This document shows, one piece after another, positions 31,191-38,525 of a stretch of DNA of 38,525 nucleotides. The number at the start of each line of letters is the position of its first letter. Position 1 is the first letter of the stretch. The DNA comes from Sperchopsis tessellata (lineage: Eukaryota > Arthropoda > Insecta > Coleoptera > Hydrophilidae). The stretch is from contig JAWQRN010000106.1 of NCBI GenBank assembly GCA_033557685.1, forward strand, positions 1-38,525. The letters run 5' to 3'. The notes beneath the pieces were generated by a model. It saw only the letters and a program-made list of their open reading frames with translations. It was not told the DNA's origin and ran no database searches. The position numbers and the translations under genes were made by a program.

Positions 31191-31904
31191 ACAGTAGGAC
31201 TACTGTCCAATTATCCATTAAATATAATCACTAACCAGAGTGCACTTTTCTCCTCATCTACTGTTCATGTAGTGATATAGTCTAAGGTTTTGGTAATTTT
31301 GTTTTATTATTTTTTCTTGGCTGCTTTGTTTGGACGTGCTAAATTGAACATTTAGTCACCGAGTATAAATTTATAACCTTATTAGCTCTAACATCATGAA
31401 TTTGTCATATCTAAATTAATCTAAGCAATGGGTCGGCCATCTGACTGTACCAATCGTATAGTTGTTAAATTATTTTTGTAATTTTGAGTTTTTGTAACTT
31501 TCAAGTTCCGTAATGATATTACTATGATTTCTGAACCTAAGCTTATCATGGGAGGCTTCTGGTTGACGGTATTTTGTATTTTGAGAGATTTACACAATGA
31601 ATTCTGATAGTTTCCAAATATATTTCTCAATTGGGAGTACATCTGCAGTTTGAATAAAGTTAATAAGAAGTAAGCCTTTACCAACGGTTATGGATGTGCA
31701 TGGACTTTTGAGAAATTGTAGACTGCATCTGACATTAGTGACATTTGTCAGTTATTAATATTCTTCCTATGAAAGGAGAAAGACATATCGGAAACTGTGA
31801 AATAGATACAATCACTTGTGCTATATTGTAAAGAAGATATTCACGTACTAAAGCATGGAAAATGTGTTGTGCCAATTCCGGATTGTGAAATCTTCAATTT
31901 TTGG
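31191..31904. other. No assignable gene; unrecognised minus-strand frame
   Basis: A minus-strand frame of 87 codons (31421-31684, starting MVKAYFLLTLFKLQMYSQLR) is open but unrecognised. It may be upstream coding sequence of the LINE at 30850-31190, since it lies on the same strand and in the right direction, but no motif supports this. Confidence 0.3.
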
Positions 31905-32055
31905 GAATACATCAATTTGTATGACCAATCTTCTTCAATCCGGCTATTGCCGAAATCATAGTACCACTACAGTTGTAACCAATTTAACAGATAATATTTG
32001 TGGAGCAATGGAAAATAGAGATGTTTTCAGTAGCAATTTTGAAGCATTTACTTAA
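31905..32055 (+). pseudogene. Non-LTR reverse transcriptase fragment (short)
   Basis: The frame 31855-32055 contains LLQSGYCRNHSTTTVVTNLT then DNICGAMENRDV. This matches the RT segment between NYRPIS and motif A of Jockey-type LINEs (LQSGFR..HSTTTAL..ITDDI..AMD). No other RT motif is found on either side in this orientation. Confidence 0.6.
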
Positions 32056-32785
32056 ATCTTCTACAATCCATGATATTATTATGGATTCTGCAAACACAAA
32101 AAAAAACTAAAAATATTTAAACCGATCCTGCCAGACAATACAAATAGAGAATTAATATTTTGGTGTTATAATTATTGAATCATAAGTGTAGATATACGTA
32201 ATATCCTGCGTAAAGTTTTTTATGCCTTTTATTTATTGAAACGTAAAAACAAATAGCCTCTCATAGTAGCTAAGGATATGCTAATGAACACCCAATAGTA
32301 CCTATTATATATTATAAACATCTTGCGTTTACTAATTTGGTTGCTGAACTTACGCTTATGTTATATTTTTCGGTTAGTTATAATTCAATTTCTAGAAAGT
32401 CTGCTGGATAGCCATTACGAATACGTGACGTAAAATAGATTAGAGTAATTTACATTCTTAGCGGAATCTGCTTAAAGTTTTTTATCTCCTTCAATATAAG
32501 TAATAATATCTTAACTTCAGACATTCCATTTCCATAACCTTTGGTTAACGTTTGGGTAGGTTTATTCTCTCCAAGTTATAAATAAAGTTTCTTTACTATT
32601 ATTTATGAGAGGTACTTTCTTTAATACATAGTCGTAATACAATGTGTCCAAATACCTAAATATTAATTTTAATTGTGTAATGAATAATTTGAATTTTTTT
32701 AATTTAATAATATTTTTTTGATAGCGAATTTGAATAAAATGTCGTCGCCAATGTTAGCAACGCAGATGATTACATAATTTGAGCC
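32056..32785. other. AT-rich DNA, nothing recognised
   Basis: No gene, RNA or repeat could be supported. Confidence 0.5.
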
Positions 32786-33257
32786 TTATCTTCAATTCTT
32801 CTTCTTCGTTAGGATGTGTTCGTCCAACAATGGATAACAAGCCTCCTTTAATTTATTACATCAGCCTGTGCGCTTCCAGAAAAAAATCCCTTCTCTCTCT
32901 TCAGGTTGTCAGTACATTATATCGTGGGCCTACCATATTCTTGTTTGCCAAGCTAGGGCTTCCATTACTGCAGCACACTGTTTCATCCCTAATCGGTTTG
33001 CCTTGCATTGTGTCCTGCGTAGCTCTACTTGAGCTTAGCTACCTGTTCCATAACTTAGTGTTAGTTCTCTGTCGAATCCATGTATTTCTATTTTTGTCTC
33101 TCAAAGTGATGCCTTTCACAGATGCTTCAATTGCTCTTTGAGTTTTACCAATTTATCCATATTGAATTTTGTGAGAGTCCATGTTTGAGCGCCGTATGCC
33201 ATTACGGGAAGGCATGATTGGTAGATGTTAGTTATCTTAATTAAATGTTGCATACCC
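32786..33257 (-). pseudogene. RTE-like LINE, 3' end of ORF2, 5'-truncated
   Basis: On the minus strand from about 33235: KITNIYQSCLPVMAYGAQTW then TLTKFNMDKLVK, matching the family pattern (FNQCVLPVMTYGAETWTLTK). After a shift come QRAIEASVKGITLRDKNRNT and WIRQRT (family RAMERxMLGxxLRDxxRNxxIRxRT), and at the end a WTNTS-like terminus. Downstream lie GAA-type repeats (plus-strand CTTCTTCTTC at about 32798-32807), a usual RTE tail. The 5' junction falls in the last codons of a pogo transposase on the same strand, so the LINE was truncated on insertion there or was joined later. Confidence 0.75.
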
Positions 33258-33890
33258 TTCATCTGAAGATAAATATCTGTCGTCTTCGCTAGCCGAACAA
33301 TCGTTGACATTGCTTTGTTCATGCTCCTCTCAAACCGTGTCATCTTCTGTACGATCTAAAGCATTAGAGATGCCGGCCTTTTTGAAACTTTTGACAATCA
33401 CTTCAGATGAAATGCAAATCCAAGCTCGAAAATTCACGAGCAGATTCCAGGGATTGCCACTTAAGTTTTCCATCCTTCGTATATGCATGATTACATTCAG
33501 CCAACAAATCACCGTAGAATTTTCTAAGTAATTCATTGAACAGCTTGTTGATAGAAATATCCAGTGGTTGCAGAATCTCGGTTATAACTTCAATAATTAC
33601 AGCCATAGCAGTTCGCTCCGTTGTAAATGAATTTTTCATGTTTTCGTGAACATGACCCCGGAAGCTATCTAGGACCAGCATAGCCCTGTACTTACGCAAA
33701 GTATCTCCAATAGGAGTGTTTCTGGGCATATCAGAAAACAGGGGTTTGATCGGATTTACCAATTTGAGAAAATATCTACGAATGTTCTTCTCCCATTTTA
33801 ATCACACACCTATGGAAATTAACCACTTTGTCTGTAGAATCTCGCGGTAACTTTGACTTATTTTCGTAGTTCAAGACGTTTTAGTTTCAT
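33258..33890 (-). pseudogene. pogo-family (Tigger-like) transposase, internally deleted
   Basis: On the minus strand from about 33890: VNFHRCVIKMGEEH, SQIGKSDQTPVF (first catalytic D at 33751-33749), a frameshift, DMPRNTPI, then directly RAMLVLDSFRGHVHENMK (second D at 33669-33667) and TEILQPLDISINKLFNELLR (third D at 33561-33559; 35 residues between the last two, as in pogo). After another break come VIVKSFKKAGISNALDRTED and an acidic tail (CSASEDDRYLSSDE). The stretch between MPRNTP and LVLDSF, normally more than a hundred residues, has been deleted. The N-terminal DNA-binding domain is not visible. In life such proteins transpose at TA sites. Confidence 0.85.
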
Positions 33891-34946
33891 GAATCACCGA
33901 AGCCACCCTCACCTAGCCTTGAATTGATTATCTAATATGTTGCGCGATATCATGTGCAACAAGTTGTAACATGTCATGTGTAACTGCAATGATTAATTGT
34001 TCAAATTAACTTTAAATTTAATTTTCTAATAAGAAATATTTTTCGTTTTTGCATATCTTCGCGCTTTTTTTTGTTTCTTCTAATAACGAACGTTGGATTC
34101 TAGAATTCTGAATTACTTCTGCTGCACGGTTCCCGATTTGTTCCACGAAACTTACCAGTTTTAATGTGTACGACGCTGTATAACAATTGTTCTCCTTTCT
34201 CCTCTTGAAATTTTAACACAACAGAACACTAGAATTGTTGAAAAGAAACTAAAATATTTACTGTAAATAATGAAATGTAGTTCTACAAAAATTCCGTGCC
34301 CGGTGGCGTTTAATTCAATAACCCAGGTGTATTACTTCTATTTCCTTGTATAAAGCTGCAAATAGTATGCTCACCCTTAATATCAAGAAAGTGCGTATTT
34401 TAGGTATAAAATAAGTTAACATCTTTTGTACGCAGTTAGAAAACTTGATAGTCCAAGAAATCGTACTCATACCATATTCCGAGTAAAAATAAAATCCAAA
34501 ATCATTCTTTAAAAATAAGGGTGCACAAAAACGCGGGGTCGCAAATTACCCGAGCGAATACGATAATTTCAACTAGATGGACACTATGCCATAATTCGCT
34601 TATATTAAGATATTGATTCAGAAAAAATAGGCATATTATGAATATAATTATAATGTGACTTAGACCCATGATCTGATAAAAATACTACAGATTATTTAGT
34701 AAATTTTTTCTTGAAAGTTGGATATTAAACGGTGTTTTAAAACCCGTTTTAGACTGACTCACCGCGATCACCATGAATACGACTCCGTTACACGAAATTA
34801 GTTCTTATGTACAGTCAACCAGAGGTAAAGTGTATTTAAGTCGTAGTTTGAAGGGAAGGACTATAAGTGAGTATCTAACCAAGATATAGATAGGAACAAG
34901 TGAATATAAAGGGAAACCTAGCGAAAGCGGCATATCCTACAAACAG
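33891..34946. other. AT-rich DNA, nothing recognised
   Basis: No gene, RNA or repeat could be supported. The part nearest 33890 may hold decayed pogo N-terminal sequence. Confidence 0.45.
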
Positions 34947-35850
34947 ATGATACGGAAGACTGTGTGCGCAGATGCATGTGACACCAGTGACGTAGAAACT
35001 CTAGTGACGTATTTATATTTTGAAATAAATACAAATAATTTAAGTGAACAGCAAACAGAAGATAAATATCTAGCATGTTTAATAGATCGAGAGAAAAAGA
35101 AGAACAAGAATAACAAATTATATGCAATAGAAGTAAAAGGGTTTTGAGGTCGTCGGGACACAGGAGGAGGAGGTAACACGACTTGGAGATTAAACACAGT
35201 AACAGAGAGTTAATGGAAGAGGATACTAGATCCAGTGGAAACATGGAAGAATTAAAGAGAATGATGCAAGTTATGATGAACAAACTCTAAGAAGGCATGG
35301 AGGAATTAAAACAAGAGATTATGGAGATGAAGACCAAATGAAAAAGACGGAAGAATGATGGGAAATAGAGAAAAAAGAGCTAGTGCACAGAATAGAAAAG
35401 CTTGAAGAGAGAGCAGATATAGAGGAAAGGTTTAAGAAGAAAATAACATAGTTGTAAGGAGATTGAAGTGCACACTTAGACAAGATGATGAAATAAAAAT
35501 ATTGTTTCAAGAAAATCTACAAACACAGGTAGACATAAGTAAGGTAATTGCTTTGAAGGGGAATGATTTCATAATAGCTGAATCACAAAACTGGGAACAG
35601 ATACAAAATTCATGGCTGCAAAAAATAAACTGAGAATTACAAGAACATATATAGATAATGATTTAACTTGGAAGGAGAGGAGGATACAGAGGAAACTGTC
35701 GCAAGAGAAGAAAATGCTTATGGGAAAATAGTGAAGATAGGGTACCAAACAATTATAATTGACAAAAAATGTTCGTTTAGGGCAAACAAGAAAACGGGGT
35801 GTCATTAAAAGACATTAAAGATGAGAAAGAAACGTCAAAAACCGATTAAA
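34947..35850 (+). pseudogene. LINE ORF1 (coiled-coil protein), broken
   Basis: A purine-rich plus strand codes for long charged helices: a 66-codon open frame (34947-35147), then DLEIKHSNRELMEEDTRSSG, NMEELKRMMQVMMNK, EGMEELKQEIMEMKTK, KKELVHRIEKLEERADIEER (35200-35430), KNNIVVRRLK, FMAAKNKLRITRTYIDNDLT and WKERRIQRKLSQEKKMLM (35610-35730). This order (coiled coil, KNNLVIxGL segment, then K-rich YINNDLT..ER..Q segment) is that of LINE ORF1 proteins, which coat the element RNA. Several single-base frame changes and stops break it. It lies just upstream of an endonuclease start, as in a two-ORF LINE. Confidence 0.65.
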
Positions 35851-35899
35851 AAATAGGAAAACAAAAATGGACACAACGGTGTAGACCAGTCAAATGACA

Positions 35900-36190
35900 A
35901 GGATAATGCAAATGGGAACATGAAATATAAGGGAACTAAATGGAAAGGAAACAGAGCTATAGGAGGACTTTGAAAAGGCAAGACTAGACATACTAACTAT
36001 AACAGAAACGAAGAACAAGGGGAAGGGCATAACAAGAACGGAAAATGGTCACATATTCATATACATTGGAGCCGAGGATAACGTGAGAGCGAGAGTAGGA
36101 GTGGGGTGTATAATAGACAAAGGATGGAACAGACAATAAAAATGTAAAAGTGCGTGAATTAAAGGATAATGATTAAATAGAGAAGAGAGG
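35900..36190 (+). pseudogene. LINE ORF2 N-terminus: AP-type endonuclease domain, truncated
   Basis: The plus strand reads MQMGT, stop, NIRELNGKETEL, stop, EDFEKARLDILTITETKNKG then KGITRTENGHIFIY, RARVGVGCIIDKGWNRQ. This is the start of an apurinic-type endonuclease: GTWNIRGLNGK, the DILTITETKKKGKG segment with the catalytic glutamate, and VGCIIDK. Two stops fall where W (TGG to TGA) and a hydrophobic residue are expected. The domain and the RT that should follow are absent after about 36190. The element is therefore cut at its 3' side, the opposite of the usual LINE truncation. Confidence 0.75.
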
Positions 36191-37579
36191 AAAATAATGT
36201 GGACACTTGAAAGGGTAAATGAGTAGTAAAAATATTATATATAATATATAAGACTGACTATGTATTCATATCTTGGTTATAACTGTTTGTAACAGGAATG
36301 GAATGATTGTTTCAGTTGTTACATTTGCCGTGGACATCAATGAACTTATACCCCATTAAATATCTAATATTACTCATAAAAGTTTATAAATTAGAAAAAT
36401 AATTAACTATTCAATAACCTTAAACAAACAAGAATGTTTCCGGTAGATATTTACAAATTTTTATAAGTCTATAAATGTGAAACAATAAATTGAGAAGTAC
36501 AGTGCTACATCCGACACGTTCCTATAAAGTGTAACTTCATTTATGATGTTTTCGATATTTTATCGCACCAACAATCCTTGGCTGGTGATTGTATATTGCC
36601 GGTTGTGGGCAATTTAACACCGCTAAAAATCACGAGCCCAGTCTCGCTGCGGCCTCGACGACTTGAACTAGACAAATGGTCGGTCAGCAATGCTCGCTGA
36701 CCGAGCTGGTAATAGCTATGTTCGTTTAACCAGCCACCGTAATGCGCACTACCCCTCTAGCGTACTTCAAATCACATAGTCTAAATGAATAAGTCATTGA
36801 GCGTCTGTCGGAAATCATTTGTTTTGAGAGCAATATTCACAAACCGAAGTGATATTGATCTCAATCGCTCTATATTTTCACGATAAAATAATAATAACTT
36901 TCAAAAATTTAATAATATGTGACATCAGAAAAGTAGACCAAACTAATAAACTGTAATCGCTTCCTATCTATTATGTAAATTAAAACGGAAATCGCTTTAT
37001 AAAATAGCAGGGAAAGTTGCAAAAATCACTACGTTTTTGTTTGTATGAAAGTTACTCTGTGTGCCTATAGTTTGATGTTTTATTACACCTTATCTTAAAA
37101 TGTTATGCTTATTTCTAAAAAAAATATTATATGTTATAAACCAATTTATAAAACAATGTAAAAGATAACTTTTAGAGAATCGGTCTTCTTAATTGTACTG
37201 CCCTGCTTCTAAAATCGTACTTACTTTAATAGTGATAAATTTAGAAATGAAAATAATATTAAATTTGTTTTTAGAACATGAATTTATTTTATTAATAGAT
37301 CAGAAAATAAAAAAATACAAAATGTATATTTTATTATTTACGGAATTTTGACGTAATGTTTGAGTTTTTGCAGGCATATAAAATTAATTATAATAACTAC
37401 TGGGATTAGAATTTCATGCCGAACAAAACGGCAACTTCATTTGCTTTGTAAAAGGTATCCTCATCTAGATATTAAGGCATATTATATTAAATATTCTACG
37501 ATTTTGAAGGCACTTATATGTGCATCTAAACGAGTGTAAAACGATAACTTAATTTTGACCTCAGGTAATCGAGTATGTA
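36191..37579. other. AT-rich DNA with one GC-richer block
   Basis: Nothing coding is recognised. The block at about 36585-36775 is clearly less AT-rich than its surroundings and holds a perfect hairpin, listed separately. The remainder is ordinary AT-rich sequence. Confidence 0.45.
36680..36704. repeat. Perfect 9-bp hairpin in a GC-richer block
   Basis: TCGGTCAGC, loop AATGCTC, GCTGACCGA. It lies in the middle of the 36585-36775 block, which also has GGCTGGT at 36588 and ACCAGCC near 36730 as outer inverted matches. I could not fit tRNA or snRNA models by eye. Confidence 0.55.
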
Positions 37580-38525
37580 CTATGTGAAAGGTTGTGATGA
37601 ATGAAACTGGTAAAAAGAGCGGTAAAGTTTGTCAGGATTTCTGCTTGACGATCGATGACGAAATCATTGATGAACATGGCTCCGTGACGGAGGCTTTTGT
37701 AAATAACTTCAAAATTGCTCCTACTGTCAATCAGGGAAGTAATCAGTCAAAGTTTCCATCAGTTAATGATTTTTTCTATTTTTTGCCACTAACTGATGAT
37801 GAGATTAGAAGTATTATCAAAAAATAAAAAAAAATACTAATTCTTGTGGCCATGATGACATACCTGCATATGTGGTTAAACAGTCTTTAGATATTTTGAC
37901 CACACTATTTGTTCACTTAGTTAACAGTTCATTTGAATCTGAGACAGTGCCCGATCTTTTGAAGATTTCTAAGGTGGTACCCATTGTTAAAAGAGGTGAT
38001 AGAGATGATGTGGTTAACTACCGTCCAATTTCAATTTCTTCTGTATTTCTTAAAATTTCTGAGAGAGCGGTTAATGCAAGGTTGTGTAATTATTTAGGTA
38101 GGTTTCATATAATAACCAGTAATTTGCATGGTTTTAGGCAATAAAGATCCACTGAGACAGCAGCTTATGGGTTTATAAAGCTGATATATAGTAACATCAA
38201 TAGCAAAAAGGACACGGCTCTGCGACCTGAGTAAGGCCTTTGATATGGTCTGTCCTCAGATACTTATACGTAAGTTGGAGAGATATGGCATAAGGGGAAC
38301 AGCCTCGCAATGGATTGAATCCTACTTGGTTGGTCGCCGGCAGTATGTTTCTGTTCCGGATGGCACAGCCGGAGGATCATTGGATGTCAGATCATCCCTT
38401 GTTGAAACAAAGGTGGGAGTACCCCAAGGATTTATATTGGGTCCCCCTTTATTTAATATTTTTATAAATGATTTACCATTGTTTGTGGACGCTGATCTGG
38501 TGATGTACGCGGATGACACTACCGC
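37580..38525 (+). pseudogene. Non-LTR (Jockey/CR1-type) LINE reverse transcriptase, runs off the window
   Basis: A linker opens the fragment (37594-37827). The RT motifs follow in order: a frameshifted KNTNSCGHDDIPAYVVKQSL, ETVPDLLKISKVVPIVKRGD, VVNYRPISISSVFLKISERA (to 38144), RSTETAAYGFIKLI after a stop, CDLSKAFDMVCPQ (motif A, about 38220-38258, after a frameshift), ASQWIESYLVGRRQYVSV, KVGVPQGFILGPPLFNIFIN, and DLVMYADDT, the catalytic YADD box, at the last bases. The domain is the best preserved RT in the window, with at least three breaks. The frame remains open at 38525, so the C-terminal part should lie beyond it. The 5' part (ORF1, endonuclease) is absent, so the copy is probably 5'-truncated near 37580. 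Confidence 0.85.

Noticed and set aside
32779..33141. Plus-strand 120-codon hydrophobic frame
   Set aside because: It is the antisense of the RTE-like ORF2 C-terminus, whose sense translation matches family motifs.
34918..35283. Minus-strand 121-codon frame rich in S, L and C
   Set aside because: It is the antisense of the charged, purine-rich LINE ORF1, which gives long open antisense frames.
38322..38519. Minus-strand 65-codon frame
   Set aside because: It is the antisense of the RT palm domain with its YADD box.
1..38525. LTR retrotransposon, CRISPR array, bacterial operon or virus
   Set aside because: No long direct terminal repeats with TG...CA ends, no gag or aspartic protease motifs, no regularly spaced repeats, and no prokaryotic gene organisation were seen.

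Overview
This looks like a stretch of AT-rich nuclear DNA from an animal, most likely an insect or another arthropod. There are no tightly packed open reading frames, no Shine-Dalgarno signals, no operons, and no reading frame longer than about 165 codons. What can be recognised is a set of decayed eukaryotic transposable elements: non-LTR retrotransposons of several kinds, a Penelope-like element, Tc1/mariner, pogo and piggyBac transposases, and a repeat family coding for a poorly described invertebrate protein. All assignments come from reading translations by eye against remembered family motifs. No database search was run, and no species can be named. I see no convincing host gene, tRNA, rRNA, CRISPR array or LTR element.

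Layout from left to right. 0-3.4 kb is unassigned AT-rich DNA with two direct copies of a ~245-bp repeat (783 and 2408). 3.45-4.55 kb is copy A of the main repeat family (HWDGK family), interrupted by the 3' end of a Jockey-like LINE on the minus strand (4551-5145). 6.66-7.5 kb is a foldback element with a duplicated ~365-bp unit. 7.56-8.1 kb is a LINE 3' end with an insertion in it. 9.1-10.5 kb is a Tc1-like element with both terminal inverted repeats visible. 12.2 kb and 17.6-18.2 kb hold two broken mariner-like transposases of one family. 13.5-13.9 kb is a minus-strand reverse transcriptase (RT) fragment. 15.0-17.2 kb is copy B of the HWDGK family. 20.5-24.4 kb is a dense cluster: a leader fragment of the HWDGK family, a short repeat ending in (TA)n, a Penelope-like element whose 3' end is duplicated, and copy C of the HWDGK family on the minus strand. 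25.2-26.4 kb is a piggyBac pseudogene. 27.2-28.7 kb is a second copy of the (TA)n-tailed repeat followed directly by an R4/Dong-like LINE. 30.8-32.1 kb holds two RT fragments pointing in opposite directions. 32.8-33.9 kb is a LINE 3' end joined to a deleted pogo transposase. 34.9-36.2 kb is a LINE ORF1 plus the start of its endonuclease. 37.6 kb to the end is a LINE RT that runs off the window.

Nothing here works together as a pathway. The window is a record of nested and truncated insertions, and every coding region has stops, frameshifts, deletions or altered catalytic residues. The most interesting items are the three-copy HWDGK family with its conserved non-coding leader, the (TA)n-tailed short repeat in two copies, the foldback/tandem element at 6.7-7.5 kb, and the Penelope-like element with a duplicated endonuclease tail.
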